A stretch of DNA of 64,000 bases from Brucella pituitosa (GTDB taxonomy: Bacteria; Pseudomonadota; Alphaproteobacteria; Rhizobiales; Rhizobiaceae). The stretch is taken from positions 1,525,501 to 1,589,500 of the forward strand of contig NZ_PYSY02000002.1 of the NCBI RefSeq assembly GCF_003049685.1, in the 5' to 3' direction. The notes under the pieces are model-generated. The model searched no databases. It was given only the letters and a program-made list of their open reading frames with translations, and was not told the DNA's origin. This document shows positions 48,913 through 57,791 of this stretch, piece by piece (position 1 is the stretch's first letter; each line of letters begins with the position of its first letter). Made by a program: the position numbers and the translations under genes.

Positions 48913-49023
48913 CTTTTGAGGGGATCAATTGCGGCATGATAAAATACACCGCGCTCTAATTGCCGATTGCCTTTTCCCATCAAGGAAGGCTATGCCCGAC
49001 ACTTAAGATGTGAAGGAGTGGTA

Positions 49024-50313
49024 ATGCGGCTTGGCGGACGCCTTCAGGCGGCGATTGAGGTTCTGAACGATATTGAAGCGGGCAAGCGCCCGGCTTCCGA
49101 TGCGCTGAAGGATTGGGGTGCATCGCATCGCTTTGCCGGTGCTGGCGATCGTGCTGTTATCGGCAATATTGTTTATGATGCGCTTCGCCGCAAACTATCC
49201 ATTGCGTGGCGCATGGATGCGGATGATGCACGTGCATTGGCCCATGGCGCGCTGGTCTCCGAAGGTGGCATGGATTTCGCAGCCATTGATGCCACGCTTG
49301 AAGGCGATAAATTTGCCCCTGAACCTCTGGAAACCGCACGTCGCGAAGCCTGGGCCAGTCGCGATCTTTCTGCAGCACCAGCATTTGTGAAAGCCGATGT
49401 GCCCGAATGGTGCGTCCCGTCATTTGAAGCGCTGTTTGGTGAACGATGGGTGGAAGAGGCCGCAGCCCTTGCCACACGCCCACCAGTCGATCTCAGAGTG
49501 AACCTGCTGAAAGCCACGCCTGAAGCAACGCTCCAAGCCCTTGAAAAGGCGGGCGTTGCAAAGGCACCGTTTCTTGATCAGGCCTTGCGTATTCCGCCGA
49601 TTGAAGCGCTTGGACGTCATCCCAATGTGCAGACCGATCAGTCCTTTCTTGACGGCTGGTTTGAGGTGCAGGATCTGGGATCACAGCTGGCTGCCCTGTT
49701 TGCAGGTGCGAAGCCCGGAGAGCAGGTGCTGGATTATTGTGCGGGTGCGGGTGGCAAGACGCTGGCGCTGGCTGCCGCTATGCACAATAGCGGACAGGTT
49801 CACGCTTATGATGCCGAACGCGCGCGGCTTTCGCCGATGCATGACAGATTGCAGAGAGCGGGCGTCCGCAACACGCAGATCCACGGTAACCTTGATGCAC
49901 TCGCTCCGCTTATCGAGCGTATGGATCTTGTGCTGACCGACGCTCCATGCACCGGTTCGGGCACGTGGCGACGCAGACCGGACGCAAAATGGCGTCTCAA
50001 TGATCAGCAGCTTGAACGTCGTGTGCAGGACCAACAGGAAGTGTTGGAAGCAGCCAAGCATTACGTGAAGCCGGGCGGACGACTGGTTTATGTGACCTGT
50101 TCGCTATTTGACGAAGAAAATACACGACAGGTTGAACGCTTCCTTTCTGAGAACAGCAACTATTCAGAAATTGCCCCGTCGGAACTCTGGAACAGGGTAG
50201 TTCCGGAAGCCGGTGCGGTTGCGCCGGTGTATCCTGCGCGGGGCAGCGTATTTTCTCCATTGTCAACGGATACCGATGGGTTTTATGTGGGCGTTCTACA
50301 AAAACGAGGCTAA
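49024..50313 (+). CDS. rsmB: 16S rRNA (cytosine-C5)-methyltransferase RsmB-like
   Basis: A 429-residue RNA m5C methyltransferase. The N-terminal NusB-like helical part is followed by the SAM site VLDYCAGAGGKTLALAAA, the first catalytic motif DAPCTGSGTWRRRPDAKW and the second, VTCSLFDEEN, with the nucleophilic Cys. Start ATG 49024 with AGGAG before it; a longer frame from 48967 has a poorer site. The family also includes RsmF-type enzymes, so the exact target base is inferred. The thioesterase gene follows by 14 bp. Confidence 0.9.
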   Translation: MRLGGRLQAAIEVLNDIEAGKRPASDALKDWGASHRFAGAGDRAVIGNIVYDALRRKLSIAWRMDADDARALAHGALVSEGGMDFAAIDATLEGDKFAPEPLETARREAWASRDLSAAPAFVKADVPEWCVPSFEALFGERWVEEAAALATRPPVDLRVNLLKATPEATLQALEKAGVAKAPFLDQALRIPPIEALGRHPNVQTDQSFLDGWFEVQDLGSQLAALFAGAKPGEQVLDYCAGAGGKTLALAAAMHNSGQVHAYDAERARLSPMHDRLQRAGVRNTQIHGNLDALAPLIERMDLVLTDAPCTGSGTWRRRPDAKWRLNDQQLERRVQDQQEVLEAAKHYVKPGGRLVYVTCSLFDEENTRQVERFLSENSNYSEIAPSELWNRVVPEAGAVAPVYPARGSVFSPLSTDTDGFYVGVLQKRG

Positions 50314-50327
50314 TCTCAGGGAACTTT

Positions 50328-50783
50328 ATGCCAGCGCACAGAATTGCCGAGCCTGATTTTAAAGAGCGCGTTGAAGAGAGTTTTGGACGCCAGGCGGCCA
50401 TGAAATTGATCGGCGCGGAACTCACGCGCTGTGAGCCAGGCATTGTTGAAGTCGAAATGCCGTTTCGCGAAGAGCTGACACAGCAGCACGGTATTCTCCA
50501 TGCGGGCATCATTTCTGCGGCATTGGACTCTGCCTGCGGGTATGCAGCCCTTAGTCTTATGCCGACTGATGCTGCCGTGCTTACAATCGAGTTCAAAGTC
50601 AATCTGTTGGCCCCAGGTAAAGGTGACCGTTTTCTGTTTCGCGGCGAGGTTACCAAGCCCGGTCGGACAATTATGGTCAGCGATGGTCAGGCTTTCGCTG
50701 TGACAGACACAGAGGTGCGTCTCATTGCGACCATGACTGGCACGATGATGGTTGTTCAGGATCGTAAGGGCCTGCAGGGATGA
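50328..50783 (+). CDS. PaaI-type hotdog-fold thioesterase
   Basis: A 151-residue protein of the 4HBT (hotdog) superfamily. QQHGILHAGIISAALDSACGYAALSLMP is the catalytic segment, with the His-Gly and Asp region of PaaI-like acyl-CoA thioesterases; LTIEFKVNLLAPGKGDRFLFRGEVTKPGRT follows. The substrate is unknown. The stop overlaps the start of the nucleosidase gene by 4 bp (ATGA), and rsmB ends 14 bp before, so the three are likely cotranscribed. Confidence 0.85.
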   Translation: MPAHRIAEPDFKERVEESFGRQAAMKLIGAELTRCEPGIVEVEMPFREELTQQHGILHAGIISAALDSACGYAALSLMPTDAAVLTIEFKVNLLAPGKGDRFLFRGEVTKPGRTIMVSDGQAFAVTDTEVRLIATMTGTMMVVQDRKGLQG

Positions 50784-51430
50784 TCAAAACCATTGCAGGA
50801 AAACGTCTTCTTTATGTCATGGCGACAGAATCGGAATATGGTCCATATCTGAGCTCGCTTTTCTCGCCATTGATGATCGGCGTCGGTCCGGTCGAAGCTG
50901 CAATCAATCTGACGCGTGTTCTCACCCTATTCGAACAGCAGGGCGAATTGCCCGATCTGATCGTCTCGCTCGGCTCAGCTGGATCCGCGACACTCCCGCA
51001 GACTGAAATCTATCAGGTCTCATCGGTTGCTTACCGCGATATGGACGCTTCACCCTTAGGCTTTGAAAAAGGCTGCACACCATTTCTGGACTTGCCGAGA
51101 ACCCTTGATTTGCTCTGTCTGGTGCCGGGTCTTCCCAGTGCGTCGCTTTCAACCGGTGCGAATATCGTCTCCGGAAAAGCCTATGATACAATTGATACCG
51201 ATATGGTGGATATGGAGACCTACGCCTGCCTGCGTGCATGTCAGGCATACGGCATCACGCTGATTGGCCTGCGTGGCGTTTCCGACGGCGTACGAGAATT
51301 GCAGCATGTGGGCGACTGGACCGAGTATCTCCATGTTATCGACGAGAAGCTCGCAAGCGCGGTTGAAGAGCTGGAAGCAGCGATTTTGGATGGCACCCTG
51401 ATACTTCCTGACAAGGATATGTCAGTATAG
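50780..51430 (+). CDS. mtnN: 5'-methylthioadenosine/S-adenosylhomocysteine nucleosidase
   Basis: A 216-residue enzyme that removes adenine from methylthioadenosine and S-adenosylhomocysteine, by-products of SAM use. Visible motifs are VMATESEYGPYL at the N-terminus, the phosphate/purine loop LIVSLGSAGSATLPQ, and the active-site VDMETYACLRACQ, followed by GLRGVSDG (Asp region). It overlaps the thioesterase gene by 4 bp. Its place downstream of a SAM-dependent methyltransferase (rsmB) is consistent with that role but not proof. Confidence 0.83.
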   Translation: MIKTIAGKRLLYVMATESEYGPYLSSLFSPLMIGVGPVEAAINLTRVLTLFEQQGELPDLIVSLGSAGSATLPQTEIYQVSSVAYRDMDASPLGFEKGCTPFLDLPRTLDLLCLVPGLPSASLSTGANIVSGKAYDTIDTDMVDMETYACLRACQAYGITLIGLRGVSDGVRELQHVGDWTEYLHVIDEKLASAVEELEAAILDGTLILPDKDMSV

Positions 51431-51464
51431 GCCAAGTTTCTCTGTTTGATTGTTGAAACGTGGC
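51431..51464 (+). repeat. hairpin between the nucleosidase and guaA
   Basis: GCCAAGTTTC (51431-51440) and GAAACGTGGC (51455-51464) pair in nine of ten positions. It immediately follows the nucleosidase stop and may be a terminator without T-run or a regulatory site for guaA. Confidence 0.45.
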
Positions 51465-51509
51465 ACTTCTTCCATTGCATTTTGGCCGCTTTTTATCTAG
51501 ATGCTCCGC

Positions 51510-53072
51510 ATGAGCACCACGGCACATCCTGACACTATCCTTATCGTCGACTTTGGCAGCCAAGTCACGCAGCTGATTGCACGCCGCGTACGTGAAGCCG
51601 GAGTCTATTCCGAAATCGTTCCGTTCCAGTCGGCGGAAGATGCCTATAAGCGCATCAATCCGAAGGCTGTGATCCTGTCGGGTAGTCCACACTCGACAAC
51701 GGACATCGGCAGTCCGCGCGCGCCGCAGGCAATTTTCGAGGCGGGCATTCCCGTTCTTGGCATTTGCTATGGCGAGCAGACCATGTGCGCCCAGCTGGGT
51801 GGCAAGGTCGAAAGCGGTCACGACCGTGAATTCGGCCGCGCGTTCCTCGAAGTTCAGGAAGACAGCGCGCTGTTCGCTGGCATCTGGGCTAAGGGCACAC
51901 GTCATCAGGTCTGGATGAGCCACGGCGACCGCGTTACAGCGCTTCCTGAAGGCTTCAAGGTTATTGGCACGTCGCCAAATGCACCTTTCGCAGCAATTTC
52001 GGATGAAAAGCGTAAGTACTTCGCAGTTCAGTTCCACCCGGAAGTGGTGCACACGCCAGATGGTGCAAAGCTGCTTCAGAATTTCGTTCACAACATCGTC
52101 GGCATCAAGCCTGACTGGACCATGTCTGCCTATCGCGAACAGGCAGTTGACGCCATTCGCAAGCAGGTCGGCAAGGGCAAGGTCATCTGCGCTCTCTCTG
52201 GCGGCGTTGACTCCTCAGTTGCCGCTCTCCTGATCCACGAAGCCGTTGGCGATCAGCTGACCTGTATCCTCGTGGACCACGGCCTGATGCGCAAGAACGA
52301 GGCTGCCGATGTGGTGGCCATGTTCAAGGAGCATTATAACCTGCCGCTGATCCTCGTGAACGCGCAGGACCGCTTCATTAGCGCTCTCGAAGGCGAAAGC
52401 GATCCGGAAAAGAAGCGTAAGACCATTGGGCGTTTGTTCATCGAAGTTTTCGAAGAAGAAGCGAAAAAGCTCGGCGGCGCAGACTTCCTTGCGCAGGGTA
52501 CGTTATATCCGGACGTTATCGAAAGTGTCTCGTTTACGGGTGGTCCTTCAGTCACGATCAAATCGCACCACAATGTTGGCGGTTTGCCAGAGCGCATGAA
52601 CATGCAGCTGGTCGAGCCTCTGCGCGAACTCTTCAAGGACGAAGTGCGCGTATTGGGCAAGGAACTGGGTCTTCCTGACAGCTTCATCGGACGTCATCCG
52701 TTCCCCGGTCCGGGTCTTGCGATCCGTTGCCCGGGCGGCATCACGCGCGAAAAGCTTGAAATCCTGCGCGAAGCAGATGCGATCTATCTTGATGAAATCC
52801 GCAAGGCTGGCCTTTACGACGCTATCTGGCAGGCTTTTGCCGTTCTGCTTCCGGTTCAGACCGTTGGCGTTATGGGTGACGGCCGTACCTATGAATTCGT
52901 CTGTGCACTGCGTGCAGTGACTTCGGTTGATGGCATGACTGCTGACTTCTACCACTACGACATGAACTTCCTTGGAAATGCGGCTACCCGTATTATCAAT
53001 GAAGTACGCGGTATCAATCGCGTAGTCTATGACGTGACTTCGAAGCCTCCGGGTACGATCGAGTGGGAATAA
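51510..53072 (+). CDS. guaA: GMP synthase, glutamine-hydrolysing
   Basis: A 520-residue enzyme that aminates XMP to GMP. The class I glutamine amidotransferase domain has [15 protein letters not shown] with the catalytic Cys and [11 protein letters not shown] with His-Glu. The ATP pyrophosphatase domain has the P-loop [14 protein letters not shown], and the dimerisation domain has the GFKV-like end [20 protein letters not shown]. Start ATG 51510 (MSTTAHPD); ATG 51501 is in frame nine bases earlier. Follows mtnN; guaB is upstream in the same region, giving both GMP steps near each other. Confidence 0.97.
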   Translation: MSTTAHPDTILIVDFGSQVTQLIARRVREAGVYSEIVPFQSAEDAYKRINPKAVILSGSPHSTTDIGSPRAPQAIFEAGIPVLGICYGEQTMCAQLGGKVESGHDREFGRAFLEVQEDSALFAGIWAKGTRHQVWMSHGDRVTALPEGFKVIGTSPNAPFAAISDEKRKYFAVQFHPEVVHTPDGAKLLQNFVHNIVGIKPDWTMSAYREQAVDAIRKQVGKGKVICALSGGVDSSVAALLIHEAVGDQLTCILVDHGLMRKNEAADVVAMFKEHYNLPLILVNAQDRFISALEGESDPEKKRKTIGRLFIEVFEEEAKKLGGADFLAQGTLYPDVIESVSFTGGPSVTIKSHHNVGGLPERMNMQLVEPLRELFKDEVRVLGKELGLPDSFIGRHPFPGPGLAIRCPGGITREKLEILREADAIYLDEIRKAGLYDAIWQAFAVLLPVQTVGVMGDGRTYEFVCALRAVTSVDGMTADFYHYDMNFLGNAATRIINEVRGINRVVYDVTSKPPGTIEWE

Positions 53073-53299
53073 TATCCGCCAAAAATCGATCTAAATCACT
53101 GAAATGAAATAATTTTAGCGTTCATGCCTATCGATGTCTATCGGTAGGCATGTTCGTTTTCGTGACTGCATGTTGTGGCCCCCACGCCCAGACGCCTTGG
53201 TTTCTACAAGGTGAGATTCTGATTGAATAAACGGGAATCTTGTCCATTCTGTCGTAGAGGTCAACGTGGCTGCCACCGGGAGTGATCAGCAGCTCCTTT
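53073..53299. other. gap between guaA and the response regulator, one hairpin
   Basis: This convergent gap holds ATGCCTA / TAGGCAT (53124-53151) with inner partly paired segments, followed by TTCGTTTT, a candidate guaA terminator. The rest to 53299 shows nothing convincing on either strand. Confidence 0.45.
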
Positions 53300-54214
53300 C
53301 TACTTATGAACAAGTATAGTCGCCTTCACAGCCGCCGCAGCGCGGTTCTCGACCCCAAGTTTAATGTAGATCTGTTCGAGATGCTTGTTCACGGTACGGG
53401 CACTCAGGTCGAGAATAGCACCGATGTCACGATTGGTTTTTCCTCGCGCGACCCAAAGCAATACATCACTTTCGCGGGGCGTCAGGCCGAAATGAACGCG
53501 AAGCATATCCTGTTCCCCGGCCTGATCAATAGCAGTCAGGCGAAACAGGAACTCGTTCGCACCCGTGGAGCCGAGATAAGCAAGATGCAGTGAAATACGG
53601 TCATCTGCAGAGATAATGTCTGGTGCATCTCTGGAAGCGTCTTGTCTGTCTCGCGCCTGCAGCCACTCGGCGCATTTTTCCTGCAACAACGATTGTCCTT
53701 TGCCGGGGGCGCTGACACCATCCATCAGACGTACGGCTTGAGGCGTCGACCAGAGGATGGATCCATCGCGATCCACGGCGAACAGATGTCTGCCGCTTGC
53801 ATCAAGCGCCACGCGTGCGCTTTGCACGGAACGGGCGTTGGTCAGATGCACTTTTATGCGCGCCCGCAGTTCGTCGATATTGATGGGCTTACTCAGATAG
53901 TCGACCCCACCCGCTTCGAGTGCGTGAACGATATGCTCGGTTTCAGTCAGGCCGGTCATGAAAACTACTGGCACCTGCGAGATTGCCGGATTCGCTTTGA
54001 GCTGGCGGCAGGTTTCAAAGCCGTCCATTCCCGGCATAACAGCGTCCATCAGGATCATGTCCGGGGTGATACGCTCTGCAATGCCGAGTGCCGCGCTGCC
54101 CGATGTGGCGATTAGCACGGAGTAACTCGCCTGTTCGAGCGCCTCAGTTAGAAAGCCGAGTGTCTGCGGGGAATCGTCGACAATTAGAACCGTGTCGCGG
54201 GGGAGAACACTCAT
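53300..54214 (-). CDS. response regulator, REC-middle-LuxR
   Basis: A 304-residue transcription regulator. The receiver domain (residues 1-120) has VLIVDDSPQTLG, phospho-acceptor Asp57 in ILMDAVMPGMDG, and YLSKPINIDEL with the switch Lys. A middle part (about 130-235) contains LFAVDRDGSILWSTPQAVRLM, PAS-like in look. The end (about 240-300) is a LuxR/NarL helix-turn-helix, GLTPRESDVLLWVARGKTNRDIGAILDLSARTVNKHLEQIYIKL. It overlaps the transporter-kinase gene by 4 bp (ATGA), so it is the direct partner of that sensor, and urtABCDE divergent from the pair is its likely target. Confidence 0.9.
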   Translation of the reverse strand: MSVLPRDTVLIVDDSPQTLGFLTEALEQASYSVLIATSGSAALGIAERITPDMILMDAVMPGMDGFETCRQLKANPAISQVPVVFMTGLTETEHIVHALEAGGVDYLSKPINIDELRARIKVHLTNARSVQSARVALDASGRHLFAVDRDGSILWSTPQAVRLMDGVSAPGKGQSLLQEKCAEWLQARDRQDASRDAPDIISADDRISLHLAYLGSTGANEFLFRLTAIDQAGEQDMLRVHFGLTPRESDVLLWVARGKTNRDIGAILDLSARTVNKHLEQIYIKLGVENRAAAAVKATILVHK

Positions 54215-57200
54215 AGCCGGTGATCCATTTTTTGTTCCAGATCGCGTAAGAACATATCATAGCCAGACATGTTGAATGCACGAATATATTCGCGCGCATT
54301 TTCAACGAAGGGAACGAGGCTTTCGTCCTGCGCGAGAAGAGTGAGTTTTGCCTCGATCCCTCGGACATAGCCGATTTCACCCAAACGGATCAGATCCTGG
54401 AGGTCGGTGATTGTGGGGCTGGTGATGGTTGCCTGTAGCGGCTGAGGTTTGCGCTGGTCTTCCTCTTCGTAAATCCAGTTGAGGCCCAGATGTACGGCGA
54501 GTTTGGCGTGAATCTGCCGGATGTCGAACGGCTTGGTCAGCGCGTCACTATGTGCGTTGTCTGGCAAGCTACCAGGGCGCGTGCCATCGCCAATATTGGC
54601 TGAAAGCATAATGATGGGCGAGGTTTCACCCTTTTCGCGCAGGCGTGCCACCAGTTCCCAACCGTCCATCTCCGGCATTCGGATATCGATGAAATAGAGA
54701 TCCGGGCTGATGCCGTCGATCAGGGTCAGACATTCCGGCCCGCTTTTTGCCGTCAACACGATGAAATCGAGTGGTGTCAGGATTTCGCGCATCAGCGTGC
54801 GATGGTCGTCATTGTCGTCGACGATGATCAGGGTACGTCGCGGGCCGCTATAATTCTCAATCTTTCGCGTTGGGGCAGCCAGATTGATCGGGCGGTCGAT
54901 GGCACTCAGCATCAGGCGGACCTGAAAAGTCGAACCTTTGCCGTAGGTGCTCGTGACTGAAAGTTCACCACCCAGCGTGTTGGTCAGAAGCTTGGTGATC
55001 GTCAGGCCGAGGCCGAGACCCGGCAGGTGACGGGTATGTTCAGCCTCGCCTCGCTGGAAGGGTTCGAAGACACGCTCAATATCCTTCTCTACAATGCCAC
55101 GTCCGGTGTCCGCGATTTTGAAAGTAGCAACCTGATTGCGATAGTCGACCTCCAGAGCGACTTCGCCCTTCTCGGTGAATTTGATTGCGTTGGTCAGCAG
55201 GTTGACCAGTATCTGACGCAGGCGCTTCTCGTCAGTACGCACATATTGCGGCAGTGTCTTGGCCTTGTGATAACGAAATGTAATACCCTTGGCTTCTGCC
55301 TGCGGCTTTAGCATATCGATGATCTGGTCGAGAAAATCGTGCAGAATGATCTCGTTGGAATAGACCTGCAAATGGCCGGTTTCGATCTTGGATATATCGA
55401 GAAGTCCGTCGATCAGTCCTGAAAGATGATCGGCGCTGCGCCGGATTAGCTTGATCGACGGCTGGCGGGCCACCGGAATGGTTTCGTCGCGCTCCAATAT
55501 CTGCGCGTAACCAAGAACCGCATTGAGCGGCGTGCGAAGTTCATGGCTGAGGCCGACGACATAACGGCTCTTGGCGCGGTTTGCGGCTTCGGCATTGTCC
55601 TTGGCCTGTTGTAACGCTGCGTCTGTCTTTTTGTGTGCTGATATTTCTCTCAGCAAAAGTGCGGTTTGTCGTGAGGATTCCTCTTCCGCAACATGACGGC
55701 TGTCATGCGCCAGCACGTAGAACCAGCAGACGATCACGGCGATCAAGGCCAGAACGAAGAACACGATCAGGATCGTTCGGTTGACGACCTCTGCGGTTTC
55801 GGGCGATGCCGCTCCCGCATGATAAGCCACGAGAGCGAGGATAAAGCCCAGAAAGGCAACGGAAGCGACAACCGTGACAGCGTAGCGCCCCAGCCGTGTC
55901 GAGAGTTTTTCAATGACGGCGGCGGGCAGCAGTGCATGGGCTACTTCGGCGCTCTGCGCTCGTAAATGCGCCTTCGGTTTGCAAAGGTCGTGACAACGGC
56001 TGTCGAGCGAACAGCAGAGCGAGCAGATCGGCGCGGCATAGGCTGGACACCAGGCCATATCCTCCGGCTCGAAATCATGTTCGCAGACCGAACAGGTGAT
56101 GGCGAGTTGATTCTGCCAGGCCCGACGCGGCTTGCGGGCGAGGTAATATTTGCCGCCGGTTTTCCATGCGATCAGCGGAGAGACGATAAAGGCTACGAGC
56201 AGCGCGATATAGGGCGCGAGCGCCGAGACGACAGTACCGAACGTACCAAAATGGGCGGCTATCGCGACAAGGGAGGCAATGGCCATTGTAGCCGTGCCGA
56301 CCGGATTGATGTCATAAAGATGGGCGCGCTTGAACTCGATACCGGGTGGCGACAGGCCAAGACGTTTGTTGATAAACAGATCTGCGGAGATCGTGCTCAG
56401 CCAGGCCATGGCAACGATGGAGAAAATACCGAGCGTCTGTTCCAGTACTTTATAGATGCCGAGCTGCATCAAGAGGAGGCCGATGCAGACATTGAATACG
56501 AGCCACACAACGCGACCGGGATGGCTGTGCGTCAGCCGCGAAAAGAAGTTCGACCAGGCTAGAGACCCGGCATAGGCGTTCATGACATTGATCTTCAACT
56601 GCGAGACCACGACGAAGGCGACCGTCAGCAGCAATGCTGCCGTATGAGACGGGATCATATAACCGAAAGCCGTCAGATACATATGCGCCGGATCAGCGGC
56701 CACACTGGCCGGAACACCTGTGCTGAGCGTCAGCACCACCAGAAATGATCCGGCCAGCAATTTGGGCGCGCCAAGCACGACCCATCCGGGACCAGCGAGA
56801 AACACCCCAATTTTATGCCGCCATTTACGTTGGCCTCCGGGTGGCAGGAAACGCAGGAAATCCACCTGTTCGCCGATCTGCGCCATCAACGCCAGAATGA
56901 CTGCCGATGCGGCCCCGAACTGCACCAGCACGAAAGGTGCGCTGTCGCCGCCGGTAAAACCCGCCTGAATGCCGGAAAAGGTTAGCCAGAGATTGAATTT
57001 ATCCCAGTCGACCAGTGCGATGAAAATGAAAGGGAGGATGTTGAGGGCGATCCAGAACGGCTGGGTGATGATCTGAAACCGGCTGATCATGCGCACACCA
57101 TAGGTGACGAGCGGTATGACCACGATGGCGCTGATGATATAGCCGAGCCACATAGGAATGCCGAAGGCCAGTTCCAGCGCGCCAGACATGATGGAGGCTT

Positions 57201-57609
57201 CGATGGCAAAGAGCAGGAAGGTAAAAGTCGCATAGATGAGCGAGGTGACGGTCGATCCGATGTAGCCGAAGCTGGCACCGCGCGTCAAAAGGTCGATATC
57301 GACGCCATGACGTATGGCATAGCGGCTGATCGGCAGGCCGACCCCCAGCATGATAAGGCTTGCGACAATGATGGCGGCAATGGCGTTGCTGGTGCCGTAT
57401 GACAGCGTGATCGCGCCGCCGATTGCTTCGAGAGCGAGGAAGGAGATCGCACCTATGGCGGTGTGGGCAATGCGATTGGACGAGAAGCGGCGTGCGCTTT
57501 TCGCGGTGAAACGCAAGGCGTAATCCTCCAGCGTTTCATCAGCAACCCAGCGGTTATATTCCCTTCTGACTGGGATGATGCGTTGCCGCGCTGCCCCATG
57601 CTGTCCCAT
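54211..57609 (-). CDS. hybrid histidine kinase with NCS1 permease input domain
   Basis: A 1132-residue fusion. Residues about 16-485 form an NCS1 (cytosine/purine/allantoin) permease of about 12 membrane helices, starting YNRWVADETLEDYALRFTAKS with LDLLTRGASFGY-like loops. Residues 506-543 carry eight Cys (C506, 509, 521, 529, 532, 533, 539, 543; CxxC and CxxCC), a likely metal ribbon. Two further helices lie near 575-635, then the kinase: HisKA LSHELRTPLN (His689), ATPase NLLTNAIKFT, DTGRGIV and GLGLGLTITK, and a receiver from 923 (Asp975; FIDIRMPEMDG). A helical tail of about 80 residues ends it. Start ATG 57609 has GGAG five bases before; TTG 57651 is in frame. The permease suggests sensing of a nitrogen compound; divergent from urtA. 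Confidence 0.92.
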   Translation of the reverse strand: MGQHGAARQRIIPVRREYNRWVADETLEDYALRFTAKSARRFSSNRIAHTAIGAISFLALEAIGGAITLSYGTSNAIAAIIVASLIMLGVGLPISRYAIRHGVDIDLLTRGASFGYIGSTVTSLIYATFTFLLFAIEASIMSGALELAFGIPMWLGYIISAIVVIPLVTYGVRMISRFQIITQPFWIALNILPFIFIALVDWDKFNLWLTFSGIQAGFTGGDSAPFVLVQFGAASAVILALMAQIGEQVDFLRFLPPGGQRKWRHKIGVFLAGPGWVVLGAPKLLAGSFLVVLTLSTGVPASVAADPAHMYLTAFGYMIPSHTAALLLTVAFVVVSQLKINVMNAYAGSLAWSNFFSRLTHSHPGRVVWLVFNVCIGLLLMQLGIYKVLEQTLGIFSIVAMAWLSTISADLFINKRLGLSPPGIEFKRAHLYDINPVGTATMAIASLVAIAAHFGTFGTVVSALAPYIALLVAFIVSPLIAWKTGGKYYLARKPRRAWQNQLAITCSVCEHDFEPEDMAWCPAYAAPICSLCCSLDSRCHDLCKPKAHLRAQSAEVAHALLPAAVIEKLSTRLGRYAVTVVASVAFLGFILALVAYHAGAASPETAEVVNRTILIVFFVLALIAVIVCWFYVLAHDSRHVAEEESSRQTALLLREISAHKKTDAALQQAKDNAEAANRAKSRYVVGLSHELRTPLNAVLGYAQILERDETIPVARQPSIKLIRRSADHLSGLIDGLLDISKIETGHLQVYSNEIILHDFLDQIIDMLKPQAEAKGITFRYHKAKTLPQYVRTDEKRLRQILVNLLTNAIKFTEKGEVALEVDYRNQVATFKIADTGRGIVEKDIERVFEPFQRGEAEHTRHLPGLGLGLTITKLLTNTLGGELSVTSTYGKGSTFQVRLMLSAIDRPINLAAPTRKIENYSGPRRTLIIVDDNDDHRTLMREILTPLDFIVLTAKSGPECLTLIDGISPDLYFIDIRMPEMDGWELVARLREKGETSPIIMLSANIGDGTRPGSLPDNAHSDALTKPFDIRQIHAKLAVHLGLNWIYEEEDQRKPQPLQATITSPTITDLQDLIRLGEIGYVRGIEAKLTLLAQDESLVPFVENAREYIRAFNMSGYDMFLRDLEQKMDHRL

Positions 57610-57651
57610 ACTGCTCCATTTCCCCTCCGGCTCTTTATTGTGCCGTTTCAA

Positions 57652-57791
57652 AGAGAGATAGCAGGTAAACTCAATAATGCATATTTCACCCCGGTAACTA
57701 CGTCATTTAACGTATAAGGAAACGGCGACCTCTCCCCAATAGTTGGCAATAACCCGGAGAACCGGGAGAACCATACAGAGAGGGACACACA
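57652..57791. promoter_or_regulatory. divergent control region of the kinase and urtABCDE
   Basis: This 140-bp gap drives both transcripts. It contains TACGT at 57699-57703 and ACGTA at 57710-57714 facing each other with a 6-base centre, and GGTAA copies at 57664 and 57693. These are candidates for the LuxR-type regulator. NtrC or sigma-54 elements could not be recognised with certainty. Confidence 0.4.

Noticed and set aside
53126..53160. att-like repeat (CTATCG copies) after guaA
   Set aside because: guaA is a common insertion point for mobile elements, but the repeat is a local hairpin with no integrase or second copy in the window.
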